This document shows, one piece after another, positions 47,494 through 58,234 of a stretch of 64,000 nt of DNA. Both the position numbers and the translations under genes were made by a program. Source of the DNA: CAVQBP01 sp963782475 (GTDB taxonomy: Bacteria > Bacteroidota > Ignavibacteria > Ignavibacteriales > Ignavibacteriaceae); the NCBI GenBank assembly GCA_963782475.1, contig CAWAJW010000006.1, forward strand, positions 1-64,000. The letters run 5' to 3'. Numbering within the stretch: the stretch's first letter is position 1; the number at the start of each line of letters is the position of its first letter. The notes below the pieces were generated by a model that made no database searches, had not been told where the DNA came from, and worked only from the letters and a program-made list of their open reading frames with translations.

Positions 47494-48313
47494 TTAGAAT
47501 GAATAGACAATTAATTTAATTTTTTCTTTAATAAGAAACACCAGCTTATTAATAACAAAAAATGATTCCGGGATTAATAGTTTAGTTTCCTTATCAAGAA
47601 TTTCTTCTAAAATAACTTTATTTGATTCAATTTCAACGATTCTAAATATATTCCGGAAATTTCCATTCGGGAGAACTTCATGAAACGAAGTTAATAATAA
47701 ATTATTCAGTTCAATATAGTTGATTTTGCCGGCTATATTTCTTTCAGCTTTCAATTCATGTATAATATCAAAAAATGAATTGTTAATAGATAGCTCAACC
47801 GGTTCGGGAAACAAATATTCATTAAAATTTTTTTTACTTTCCCCTTTTTCTCTTAAAATATTTATACTTTTCGAATCATTTCCGATATCTTCTAATTTCT
47901 TCCCTGTTTTATAATCAAGTGTAGAAATATTCTCTTCCTTCAAATTTACTTTTAAATACGTAAATTTTATCATCTTTAATAAAATGAAAATTATAATCTT
48001 CTGTTTCCCAAAGTATTTTTTTTGAATGTATATGAAAAGCGATTATTCCTGTATGTATTGGTAAGCCCGGTTTTAAAAATTTATGAAAAAAAATGATATC
48101 ATTATAGATTGTTTCAATCCCTATCCAAAATTTATCTTCGAGTTGAAAGTTTCTAAAAATTATTTCACCGGTGATTATATCCAGACAGTTAAAAAAAACT
48201 TCCCTGCTGTTATTATCTCTATCTTCAATAATTATCTTATTGGTATCCGTAGGGATTAATCTCCAAATTTGACGATTGTTTGTAAAGCTATATTTCTTTT
48301 TAATTTTTACCAA
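47494..48313 (-). pseudogene. DUF4905 protein, frameshifted
   Basis: First part (48313-47915): IWRLIPTDTNKIIIEDRDNN, EVFFNCLDIITGEIIFRN, FWIGIETIYNDIIFFH. It breaks after GREYFYT at 47917-47925, and the next frame goes on with LDYKTGKKLEDIGND to 47494. One surplus base separates them. Total about 272 residues. The repeated strand-turn pattern (LDxxTGxxL) suggests a beta-propeller-like fold. DUF4905 is common in Bacteroidota; function unknown. Likely start TTG at 48313 behind AGG. Confidence 0.72.
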
Positions 48314-48527
48314 TATTCCTAAAAGATTTGATATTAAATGAATAATTAAAATATAACTTAAAGTAAAGAAAAAATATTAAGAGATAACAAATATTATTAA
48401 AAAAATGATGGGAAAATATAATATTAAATATAAAGTTATATGGCTGGATTTATTTTCTGTGGAAATCTTTAAGATACCAATTATATAGCTGGAGCCTTTA
48501 ACATTATTATCCTGCAGCCTCAAGTTG

Positions 48528-50511
48528 TTATTTAAGAAGCATCATCTTTCTGGTTTTTCTAAAACTATTTTTACCGTCGGTGCTTCTTGCCGTGATCATG
48601 CAAAAATAGATTCCCGACGCCTGGTTGTTAGCCTGCCAAACAATATCGTGATTTCCCGCTTCTTTAATTCCCTGATCAAAATCTTTAATCCTTTCACCTA
48701 ATGTATTATATATTGTAATATTCACATTACTTTCAAATGGTAAAGCATATTTAATATTTGTTGACGGATTAAAAGGATTAGGATAATTTTGATATAAAAC
48801 AAAATCTTTAGGAGTAAGATCAACTTTTATTCTTATTTCATCTGAATAATTTGATTCGCCATTAAAGCTAATTTGATCTAATCTATAGCTTACAATGCCG
48901 TCAATTGTCTGATACTTGTAATTATCTACATATTTATATGCAGTAGGATTTGTTGTAGAGCCGTTACCATTGACAAAACCTATTCCTTCCCACTTTGTAC
49001 TTCCGGGAATTTTTCTTTCTACCTTAAATCCTTTATTATTTATTTCTGTTGCTGTCTTCCATTTTAGCTCAACCGAATTAGCAACATTCTCTCCTTTGAA
49101 TGACGTAAGTTCTACCGGCAAAACTTTTGAAAGATATGTAACTGTTAAATTTAATTTATAAAAATCATTAGGATCATTTACCGTAAGACTATCCATACCT
49201 GAATAGAAAACAGTATCAATTATATTCCCTGTAAGAATATCCTGAACTCTTAATTTTGTAGTCCTGGGTAAATTCCAATGAACAATTATTTTATCGGCAT
49301 TACCTTTCTGATATTCCAGTTGATATGTATAGATAAAATTATCAATCATAGAACCATATCTATAATCTTTTAAGGTAGACAATTTACTATTAGGAACATT
49401 CAACCAGGCACTGAAAGAACCGCTTGGTGGTTGAGGAAATTCTACCTCTCCAAGACATGAATCTAATCCATCGCAAGCTGTTGAATCTATCCCGACAAAT
49501 AAAGTGTCGGCTTCTCCTGCTCCATCTCCAATACTCAGTGGTATATTAACTAAAGGATCCGATTTTTTTTCTTGAATAATATTTGAAGTATTTCCATAAA
49601 TTTGTGCTTCCCATAAACCAGCCCAATCAGGTTGATTATTGCTTAAAAAAATTAATTTCACATATCTGGCAGCTTTATTAATTAAATTTGTAGTCCATTC
49701 CGATGAAGATGAAGAATCATCTGTAACTACTTCACTCCAGGTATTTGAAATCATCCGATGTTAAAATAGAATATTTAAAAATGCGGTCTGTTATTCCACT
49801 TATAAAATGAAAATTTTGTCTCTGAAATATTCTCACGTTCGTTCCAAGGTCAAAAATTAAATACTCGGGCATTGGTCTGGCAGCCCATCTAGAATTTCGA
49901 TCTCCATCATTGACGCCTTTGCCATCAATTGTTTTTTCAGGTGCTGTTAAACTATCGCTTGTTTCAGAAGCATAAACATTCAAAATAGAAAGCTGACCAT
50001 AATTTTCTTCCGAATGCTCGCTTGAATCCGTAATCTCTTCAAAATTTTCCCCCGTTAAAATAGTATTAATTTTCCCGTTGAAACTCCACTTAATTTCGGG
50101 AGGCAGATCATTAAATGTACCCGATGTAGTTAATCTGAATCTTCCCATTTTGATATAATTAGATGATATAAATTCACTTCCCGGCATGGAAGCAAATGTT
50201 AATTTTATTTCGCCATCTGAATTATTAACACCAACCCCAACTTCCGGCGGAATATTAGTTAGTTGTGATGAACCGGGTATGTATGTAAAAGATAATGCTG
50301 AACTGTTGGTTATAGCTTCATTAAATGAGAAAGCACATTGATATGAAGTTAATTCGAATTGTTCTGATTGGGCTTTTATATAAACATCAAACTCCAGTGT
50401 GTTGCCGCTGACTTTTTCAATATTAGATATCTTAGCAAAATAATCGGAATTTGGAAAGCTTGTACCAAAACTAATTAATACAACAATGCATAAAACTGTA
50501 ACTTTTAACAT
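48528..50511 (-). pseudogene. T9SS cargo: cohesin-like plus discoidin-like domains and sorting signal, frameshifted
   Basis: About 660 residues. A signal peptide (start ATG 50511, GTGAGG upstream) is followed by a cohesin-like beta domain (LEFDVYIKAQSEQFELTSYQ), then a F5/8-type discoidin-like region interrupted by a frame break near 49742; skipping one base gives DDFKTWSEVV. A fibronectin-like part (LPVELTSFKGENVANSVELKW) and the T9SS type A domain with YQNYPNPFNPSTNIKYALP and a final TRKMMLLK end the chain. Secreted to the surface. It is a paralogue of the 60982-61800 protein over the cohesin-like part. Confidence 0.82.
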
Positions 50512-50784
50512 TAACCTCACCCTTATAAACACTTTGTCGCACACTGTAACAAATAACTTGCCGGTGTTTTTTAATTCATTTCGATTAGATTATGCATTTT
50601 ATTAAATATAGAGAAATTTTATTGCAAGTAATTATTACCGATTAAAATTATGGGTTTTTAATTAAAAAAGATTAGTAGTAATGCTGCAAAACATTATTAG
50701 GCGGGATTTATTTAATGAAGAAATTGGATGAAATGAATTGCTGCCTGTTTTAAAATATATTTTTTATTCTGCCATTTTAATTTA

Positions 50785-52407
50785 TTATTTTGATTTAACT
50801 AGCTTACCATTTTTTCTAATGGAATAATGTTCCTCTTCTTCACTTAAGTTAATTATAAATCTGCTTATTAGGCTTTGTAAGTTGTCTGTAAGTTTGTTCA
50901 GATCTTCTGCGGATTTTGCCACTTGCTGGATGCCTGCAGTACTTTCATTTGTTACATTACTTATCGCTTCAATGTTTTTACTTATTTGTTCTGCCGCAGA
51001 AGATTGCTCCTCACTGGCTCCGGCTACCTGATTTACATCATCAACAACCTTCTTAGATGCACTTATTATACCTCTTAATGACTCACCGGCTTTGTTGGCT
51101 AACTCTCTACCTTTTTTTACTTCTTCAGTTCCCTGTTCAATCGATTCAACTGCACCTTTTGTATCTCTTTGAATCTGCTTTATCATCCCTGCAATTTCCT
51201 TTGTTGCTTTTGTAGTTCTTTCCGCAAGTTTTCTTACCTCATCTGCGACTACAGCAAAACCTCTTCCCATTTCACCTGCTCTGGCGGCTTCAATTGCTGC
51301 ATTTAAAGCAAGTAAATTAGTTTGATCTGCAATATCATCAATGACTTGAATTATTTCGCCAATCTGATCACTGCTTTTGCCTAATTGCTTAACCGTTTCA
51401 GCAGCTTTTGAAACAACATCTGCAATTCTTTTCATTCCCTCTACTGTTTCTTCAACAACTTTCCCGCCTTCCCCTGCAATTTCACCGGCATTTTTAGCAT
51501 TTAGCGAAGCAGTACCTGCATTTTGAGTAGTTTCAAGAATAGTTCTTGCCATTTCTTCAATAGCTGCCGCAACTTCAGTTGTTTGAGAAGATTGTTCTTG
51601 TGTTCCTGCTGCCATTTCCTCGATGCTGGATGATATTTCATTTGATGAATTAGTTGTTAACTGAACAGCGGATGCGAAATCTCTAACAGCATTGCCGAAT
51701 GACTCTGCCAGGCTATTAATATTATTCTTAATTACTGAGTAATCTCCGGGATAGTCGCCTCTCATTCTAGCAGTCAAATTACCCTGGGCCAAAAGCTCTA
51801 AAATTTTACTTGATTCATTAATCGGTTTTACTACTGCGACAAAAGTATTATTCAATCCTTGTATAAGTTCCTGATATCCGCCTCTAAATTTTGCTGAGTC
51901 TCCCCTAACATTTAATTTCCCGCTTGAAGCTGCATCAACCAAGAGCTTCGATTCATTAATCATTTCTCTTATAGTTGAAGTTAATTTATTAATTGCCGGT
52001 GTGATTTCATCTCTATCATCTTTATGAATTAATTCAAAATCAAACTCACCCTCAGATATTTTTTTAATGTTATTAAGAATATTTTTCTGGAGGTTTTCAG
52101 CTAACTGATTGATTGCTGAGGCAATATTTCCAAATTCATCATTGGTTGTAATATCTATTCTTTGACCGAAATGCCCCATTCCCAATTCCTTTACTTTTAA
52201 ATTAATTTCTTTTATAGGTTTATTTATAATACTTGCAATTAAGAGGGAAAGGGGAATAGAACATATTGCATTAATTATTATAATACAAAATATTTGCCAT
52301 AAAGAGGCATTCATCCAAACAGCACCTACAATTCCGGCTAAAATGGCAATTGTACCAATAATGAGAATTAACTTTGTTTTAATATTCAATTTTAAAAACA
52401 ATTTCAT
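50785..52407 (-). CDS. Methyl-accepting chemotaxis protein without periplasmic sensor
   Basis: About 540 residues. Two adjacent membrane helices (about 10-30 and 33-55) are joined by a few residues only, so no periplasmic ligand domain exists. Two or more HAMP-like modules follow (up to about 235). The signalling hairpin with QTNLLALNAAIEAARAGEMGRGFAVVADEVRKL sits near residue 370; methylation helices flank it. The ATG at 52407 has GAGAG upstream; 52422 is the alternative. With bacteriohemerythrin genes next door it may sense oxygen or redox state through a partner. Confidence 0.9.
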   Translation of the reverse strand: MKLFLKLNIKTKLILIIGTIAILAGIVGAVWMNASLWQIFCIIIINAICSIPLSLLIASIINKPIKEINLKVKELGMGHFGQRIDITTNDEFGNIASAINQLAENLQKNILNNIKKISEGEFDFELIHKDDRDEITPAINKLTSTIREMINESKLLVDAASSGKLNVRGDSAKFRGGYQELIQGLNNTFVAVVKPINESSKILELLAQGNLTARMRGDYPGDYSVIKNNINSLAESFGNAVRDFASAVQLTTNSSNEISSSIEEMAAGTQEQSSQTTEVAAAIEEMARTILETTQNAGTASLNAKNAGEIAGEGGKVVEETVEGMKRIADVVSKAAETVKQLGKSSDQIGEIIQVIDDIADQTNLLALNAAIEAARAGEMGRGFAVVADEVRKLAERTTKATKEIAGMIKQIQRDTKGAVESIEQGTEEVKKGRELANKAGESLRGIISASKKVVDDVNQVAGASEEQSSAAEQISKNIEAISNVTNESTAGIQQVAKSAEDLNKLTDNLQSLISRFIINLSEEEEHYSIRKNGKLVKSK

Positions 52408-52742
52408 GATATAAACTCTCATTTAATGATTTTATTTAATGTCCAAGAATTAAAAAAATTTTTGCAAATTTTTAGATAAAGATCATTTATTATTGAAATA
52501 AGAGTATATTATTATAAAGTATCAGCTAATTAATCTTATATTCAATATCACCATAAGTTATTCTATTATTAAATATTATCGAATAAAAAGCAATTTTTGT
52601 TTAGTTCATCTAATTAAATTTTTATGAATGGATCAATGATGTTTTGGGGGATATTTAGAACTAACAGCAGATCAAAATTTATAAATATCCGTCTTTGAAA
52701 ATATTTATTTAAGTATCGTCATATCAAAAAATCTGCAGTACA

Positions 52743-53165
52743 CTAAATCATAACCTTTTTGTTTATGGCATTCGAAACTATTTTATCTTTATATTTTTTG
52801 TCAGTCCCTTCAATGTGATTAATAAGCCAATTCTTTAAAAAGTTCATAGTATCCATAGTGATTAGCGATTTACCTTCTTTATAATCTTTCTGTAATTTAA
52901 GAACCTGTTCGGTTAACTTTTCATGTTCTGCTTTATGCTCATTATATGCCGGATAATTAAATTTTAACATAATTTGTTCTTCTGTTCTAAAATGCTCTTT
53001 AGTATACCAGATTAATTCATCAAATATTGTCTGCATTATTTCATTTCCGCGTGCTACTTTCATTGCAGTATGAAGTTCATTAATAATTGCGATTAATTTC
53101 TTATGCTGGGAATCGAGTAAAAAATTGTTTACACTATATTTATCAGACCATTTTATTAGTTCCAT
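52743..53165 (-). CDS. Bacteriohemerythrin (copy 1)
   Basis: 140 residues. Di-iron oxygen-binding four-helix bundle. Iron ligands: DSQHKKLIAIINELH (His), KEHFRTEEQIM (His, Glu), YNEHKAEHEKL (two His), NWLINHIEGTDKKY (His, Asp). Oxygen carrier, storage or sensor. Paralogue of the gene 106 bases upstream. The 320-base gap before it (52423-52742) is very AT-rich and shows no gene. Confidence 0.93.
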   Translation of the reverse strand: MELIKWSDKYSVNNFLLDSQHKKLIAIINELHTAMKVARGNEIMQTIFDELIWYTKEHFRTEEQIMLKFNYPAYNEHKAEHEKLTEQVLKLQKDYKEGKSLITMDTMNFLKNWLINHIEGTDKKYKDKIVSNAINKKVMI

Positions 53166-53271
53166 TATGTTTCCTTTAGTTAAAAGATGTTTAATCAGTA
53201 ATAATCTATGGTTTATATTATCGTTAAATTCGGGTTTTTATTTAGTTGAAAGTGGTTAATAAGAAAAAGAT

Positions 53272-53664
53272 TTACGAGAGCTTACCTTTATATTTTTTAT
53301 CTGTCCCCTCAATATGATTAATTAGCCAGCTTTTTAAAAAATTCATTAGGTCCATTGTTATAAGAGCTTTGCCTTCAATAAAAAGTTTTTGAAAATCTAT
53401 GACTTTTTCCGTTAACTTTTCATGTTCTTGGGAATGTTCTTTAAGACCGGGATAATTTGCATTCATCATCATTCGTTCTTCCGTTCTAAAATGTTCTTTA
53501 GTGTACATAATTAAATCATCAAGTATAAATTCAAGGATATTTTTAGCTTTTCCTTCTTTCATTGCCGCATGAAGTCTATTTATTATTGAAACTAATTTTT
53601 TATGCTGTGCATCTATCAAAAAATTATTAACGCTATACTTTTCCGACCAGGATATCATTTCCAT
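53272..53664 (-). CDS. Bacteriohemerythrin (copy 2)
   Basis: 130 residues with the same full ligand set as copy 1: DAQHKKLVSIINRLH, KEHFRTEERMM, LKEHSQEHEKL and SWLINHIEGTDKKY. The two are clearly tandem duplicates, roughly 60-70% similar by eye. Ten residues shorter at the C-terminus. Each has its own start region, so they may be separately expressed. Confidence 0.92.
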   Translation of the reverse strand: MEMISWSEKYSVNNFLIDAQHKKLVSIINRLHAAMKEGKAKNILEFILDDLIMYTKEHFRTEERMMMNANYPGLKEHSQEHEKLTEKVIDFQKLFIEGKALITMDLMNFLKSWLINHIEGTDKKYKGKLS

Positions 53665-53816
53665 TTTTAATCCATCTCTGTTTGGTAAAACTAAATTAAA
53701 AATCTCTCTGTTATTATCGTTAAAAATAAATTATATTTTAGATATATAAATATTATAAATTGCTTAAATGAAAAAGATTATTTTACCTAAATTTCTTTTG
53801 AAGATTTGAAAAGCTT

Positions 53817-54725
53817 TTACTTTATAATTCTTGGCAGCAATATTTTTATACACGTATATTTATTTATTTGAGTGTCAATTTTAATTTCAAGATCAAAAAT
53901 TTCAGCAATCATATCCACGATTTTTAAACCTAATCCTAACCCTTTCTGACAATTTTTCGATCTATCATGCTGCCGTAGAAGTCCGAAATTATTTATTTGT
54001 TCTTGCGACATACCGATGCCATGATCCTTAATTTCCAATATATATTTATCTTCCGATAAAGTGGAGCTGAACTCAATGAATGTATTTTTTTTAGAAAATT
54101 TTAACGAGTTCTCAATTATTTCCATAATTAAAATGTTAAAATAATTCGCTATAATTTTGACCGGTACATCATGTAAATTGAATTTTACATCTTGAACTCT
54201 ATCAAATTTTCCGGCTGCTTTCTCTGCAGTTGATATAACTTCACTTTTAATTGAAGATATAAATGCATCTTTAAAAGATAATAGTTTATCCGTGCTGAAT
54301 TTCATCAATTCTAGATTGCTGTACGTTAGAAATTTTTCAACTAAATTGAGCAATTCATATCCTGAAGCGTTTATTTTTTCAGCCATTCTTGAAATTTCAT
54401 GAGAATCCAGAATTTTAGTGTCATCTCTAATAATTTGAGAGAAGCCGATTATTGAAACCAGAGGAGTTCGTAATTCATGAGGGAGAGATAATGTAATAGA
54501 TTTAAATATCTGATCAATTTTCTGATCAAATTTTTTCTTTTTATTTATTCTTGAATAAACTGCATCCAGTAAATCGTTTGATTTATATGGTTTAGCTAAA
54601 TAATCATCGGCACCATCTCTCATTCCCATTCGAATATGCGATATATCTGCAAGAGCAGACAAAAAGATAAAAGGAATTGATGAGGTGGCATCATCTTTTT
54701 GAAGTTCAATCAACACTTTTTTATC
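53817..54725 (-). pseudogene. REC-histidine kinase, truncated 5' half (chimeric junction)
   Basis: Begins abruptly in the middle of a receiver domain: VLIELQKDDATSSIPFIFLSA and MRDGADDYLAKPYKSNDLL are the second half, while the phospho-acceptor Asp half is missing. HisKA (LPHELRTPLVSIIGFSQII), N box (IIENSLKFSK) and ATP-binding loops (IKDHGIGMS, QKGLGLGLKIV) are complete. The reading frame differs from that of the PAS part upstream, and no in-frame domain beginning exists. It probably arose by a deletion that joined two kinase genes, or by misassembly. Confidence 0.72.
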
Positions 54726-55334
54726 TGTTCTTTAGAATTAAGAAGCACAGCAAACTTCTTTTTGCTTATTGTTCTTTCTTCAGGGTGAATAAAACCGAAA
54801 GAATTCTTATTTAAACATTCCTCCATCTTATATCCTGTCAGATCTTCCCAAACGCTTGATAAAAAAATCCAATTCCCTTTAGCATCTGTTTCAAATATAA
54901 TCTCTTTTACACTTTCAATTACTGATTGATATTTTTTTTTACTCTCCAACAAAGCATTTTCGGCTTTTTTCCGCTGATCAATTTCATTTTCCAAAAGACT
55001 TAATTGCCTTTTATATTTATTATTCAACTCAGCTATGAATCCTGTAGTAATTCCTATAAAAAAAGTATTTAAAATAACTGGAATATTATGTAATGCAGCT
55101 AGGAAAAAAAGGATATCCACCCAGGTAAAGAAGGAATCCGTTTACGGGAATTAACATTAAAGCGGAAAATAAACCTCCCCTTATTCCATAATATATTGAT
55201 GTTAATATTAAAGGAATAAGAGCTAATAAAGAGGTTTTATCACCAGCATATGGAAGGAATAAGAAAAACAGAAATGCATATAGGATATACGAAAGGAAGA
55301 TATAAACAATCTTCGAAGGTATTTTCTTTTGCAT
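54710..55334 (-). pseudogene. Membrane PAS sensor remnant, frameshifted and cut mid-domain
   Basis: Part 1 (55334-55120) has three or four membrane helices (residues 8-75). A frame break near 55115 (one surplus base) leads to another membrane helix, a coiled coil (IDQRKKAENALLESKKKYQ) and a PAS domain (IFETDAKGNWIFLSSVWEDLTGY, FIHPEERT). It ends mid-PAS at LLNSKEQ, right where the half receiver domain of the next gene starts in another frame. A kinase core of its own is missing. Confidence 0.7.
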
Positions 55335-55407
55335 TCAAATATCACTATTCCAAATAAAAATTTTAAATAGAGAATCACATTGATATTCTCTAAAAAAGTA
55401 TTAAAAA

Positions 55408-58074
55408 TTAAGCGGTTACACTTTGCTTTAAATATTCATTTAGAATTTCCGTGGTTTCGGAAACAGCCCTTTTTATATTTTTAATCCTCAAATCTAAATT
55501 ACCAATATCATTATGTTTACTTGAGATTTCGATGGCGAGGGCTTCTTCACCGATCTTTACTGCTCCGACAGAATAGCTGGCGCCTTTCACTGTATGAGCT
55601 TCTTTCATTAATTTCTGAAAATCTTTTTCAATAAAGTAAGCTTCCAATTTCTGGGCTCTTTTTTCAACATCTTCAATGTAGGTCGATAAAATATCTTTCT
55701 GAAAGGCAGTATCTCCCATACTTATTTTATCCAGATGTTCAAAATCAAAAATTTTAGTTTCCATCTTTTTATCCTCCTTTAGTAAAACTTTTTCCTCTTT
55801 TATAGCAAGAAGTCTATCAATAGCTGCAATCAATTGGTTTGCAATAATAGGTTTGGTTATATAATCATTCATTCCTGTCGAAAGGCATTTTTCTTTATCT
55901 CCGGCCAGAGCATGAGCAGTAATAGCAATTATAGGAATGTTCCTTTTTTCACTATTTAACTTTCTAATTTCAGAAGATGCTGTTAAACCATCCATTTCCG
56001 GCATCTGTATATCCATAAGTACCAGAGAATATGAATCATTTTTTACGGCATTTACTGCTTTAAGACCATTGTCCACAGCTTCTACATAATATCCGGCATT
56101 ATTCAAAAGTTTAATGGCAACTTTCTGGTTTATTATATTATCTTCTGCAAGCAGCAGCTTTTGTTTAGATCGCTTAACTTTTAAATCATCACTTCTTGAT
56201 GCACTTGGATCTGTTTCATTATTAACTACGACATTTTCGGAACTAAGATTATAAACCCTATCGAAACTATTCATATTATAACCTGATATTTTGTCCTGAG
56301 CTTTTAGATTTAATGTAAACTTAAATATACTCCCTTTCCCTTCTTCGCTTTCCAAATTTATATCTCCTCCCATCATGTTGATATACTCTTTACAGATAAC
56401 CAAACCTAGACCTGTTCCGCCATATTTTCTTGTATAAGAACTATCAACCTGCGAAAAAGGTTTGAATAAAGTTATTTGTTTGTTTTTTGGAATACCGACA
56501 CCTGAATCCTGTATATAAGAATAGATTTTCATTTTTTTACCTTCACATTTTTGGGTTTCAACATGAATAACTATTTCACCCTTCTCAGTGAATTTGATTG
56601 CATTACTTAGAAGATTTATATAAATCTGCCTAATTCTAGTTGGATCTCCAATCAAATCAAAAGAAGAATTAATTTGGATATCCTTTATAATTCTCAGACC
56701 TTTTTCTTTTATTTTAATCGTCAATAATGCGATAGCATTATCTATTATATTATTTAAGCTGAAAATCTTTTCCTCCAGCTCAATTTTGCCCGATTCAATT
56801 TTCGATAAATCGAGAATATCATTAATAATTTCCAAAAGAGATTCTGCAGATTGTTTAGCACTAAAGATAAACTGCTTCATTTCATCTTTACTTTGATAAG
56901 CTCCCTGTTCTACTAAAGTTAAATAACCAATTATTCCATTCATTGGTGTTCTTATTTCATGGCTCATATTTGCCAAAAATTGACTCTTTATTGCATTTGC
57001 TCTAATAGCTTCCTGCGCTAACTTATCCGATTTTGTCTTTTCCTCTCTTAATTCTTTTTCAACTTCAACTCTTTTCTTTTCGGCAATAACCTGATTAGAA
57101 ATATCCTGGATATTCCCTTCAAAATAAATCTGGCTGTCTTCGCCATTTACAGCTAACCTGTCATTAAGCTTTACAATAACATCCGAACCGTCTTTTCTTT
57201 TTAATACAAGCCTATAATTTCTAATTTCCCCGATTTCCTTTAGCTTTTTGGTTATTATTTCTCTTTCTTCAGGATATTTAAACACATCATTTTTAATGTT
57301 AAGGTTCATCAACTCTTCTTTACTCTCATATCCCAAAAGCCTTATTAATGCGGGATTGACGGTAACGAATTTTCCTTCAACTGTTGATTGGAAAATTCCT
57401 TCAAAAGAATTATCAAATATCGATCGAAATTTCTTTTCAGATTTTTCAATATTGATAGATTTTTCAGCTAACTGCATACGAAGCTTATAATTGACCGCAC
57501 ATCCAATAACAGACATAACACTTAAAAAAATTACAAATAAAACAGATTCGTACATATTTGGAAGAAAGTAGATTGAATGGTCATTTAGAAGGATTGCAAA
57601 TGCAAAAACAAGGTTATAATATATGGCAACTAGTATCTGATTTTTAATATCCCAGCTTAAAAATAAAGCAGAAGTGAAAATCATTAATCCGACAATTTGT
57701 GAATTTACAACTAGAGTCTTAGGCATTAAATATACCATATAAGCTGATGATGTTATTATAACAAGTAATAGAATATGAACTAAAAAGATACTTTTTTTAT
57801 GACCTATAGGGGTGTACATTAATATTAAAACTGTGAAAGCAATTAGTGTAGATAAAAGGCGGGTTATATAAATATTTAATGAAAAAGCAGCCTGGTATTT
57901 TACCTCGAATACCATTGCTAATAGTCCTGAAATTGCAATCAGAAATGATATTATTTTTAAGGGGGTTGACAAGAACTCATTTGTTACTCCCTTTGTATAC
58001 AAATTATCACTGTCCGAAAGGAAAGATTTAGATTGATAAAAATTATCAAAAGTGTTTTTATGATTCCAGAACAT
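55408..58074 (-). CDS. Hybrid histidine kinase (7TM-like, PAS, HisKA, HATPase, REC, Hpt)
   Basis: 888 residues. Six to eight membrane helices in the first 200 residues, then PAS (about 205-330), HisKA with MSHEIRTPMNGI (His near 372), HATPase (NLLSNAIKFTEKGEI, DSGVGIPKN, GTGLGLVICKE), a receiver domain with Asp near 687 (VLMDIQMPEMDG) and a C-terminal Hpt domain with AHTVKGAS (His near 825). This is a complete internal phosphorelay of the BarA/ArcB type. No DNA-binding response regulator is adjacent. Confidence 0.93.
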   Translation of the reverse strand: MFWNHKNTFDNFYQSKSFLSDSDNLYTKGVTNEFLSTPLKIISFLIAISGLLAMVFEVKYQAAFSLNIYITRLLSTLIAFTVLILMYTPIGHKKSIFLVHILLLVIITSSAYMVYLMPKTLVVNSQIVGLMIFTSALFLSWDIKNQILVAIYYNLVFAFAILLNDHSIYFLPNMYESVLFVIFLSVMSVIGCAVNYKLRMQLAEKSINIEKSEKKFRSIFDNSFEGIFQSTVEGKFVTVNPALIRLLGYESKEELMNLNIKNDVFKYPEEREIITKKLKEIGEIRNYRLVLKRKDGSDVIVKLNDRLAVNGEDSQIYFEGNIQDISNQVIAEKKRVEVEKELREEKTKSDKLAQEAIRANAIKSQFLANMSHEIRTPMNGIIGYLTLVEQGAYQSKDEMKQFIFSAKQSAESLLEIINDILDLSKIESGKIELEEKIFSLNNIIDNAIALLTIKIKEKGLRIIKDIQINSSFDLIGDPTRIRQIYINLLSNAIKFTEKGEIVIHVETQKCEGKKMKIYSYIQDSGVGIPKNKQITLFKPFSQVDSSYTRKYGGTGLGLVICKEYINMMGGDINLESEEGKGSIFKFTLNLKAQDKISGYNMNSFDRVYNLSSENVVVNNETDPSASRSDDLKVKRSKQKLLLAEDNIINQKVAIKLLNNAGYYVEAVDNGLKAVNAVKNDSYSLVLMDIQMPEMDGLTASSEIRKLNSEKRNIPIIAITAHALAGDKEKCLSTGMNDYITKPIIANQLIAAIDRLLAIKEEKVLLKEDKKMETKIFDFEHLDKISMGDTAFQKDILSTYIEDVEKRAQKLEAYFIEKDFQKLMKEAHTVKGASYSVGAVKIGEEALAIEISSKHNDIGNLDLRIKNIKRAVSETTEILNEYLKQSVTA

Positions 58075-58234
58075 TCTTTTTTATTTAATTTCTATTACTG
58101 ATATATCATCAAATTTTTCATTGTAGGCACAACAATTATACCATTAAGTAGATCCTCATTTCTAATTTATATTCAAGCTAAAAACATTTTTTCATATGAT
58201 TTCATTATATTTTCGGCTAAAATTTTAAGTTAAA

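Noticed and set aside
50512..50580. Sigma-54-like site on the minus strand upstream of the large T9SS cargo gene (CGGCAAGTTATTTGTTA)
   Set aside because: GG is present, but the -12 dinucleotide ten bases on is GT instead of GC, and the -24 element has mismatches. Not good enough to call, although the paralogous cargo gene has a true site.
52423..52742. Regulatory RNA or gene in the 320-base gap between the MCP and hemerythrin copy 1
   Set aside because: Only AT-rich sequence without a stable stem, promoter motif or coding pattern was seen.
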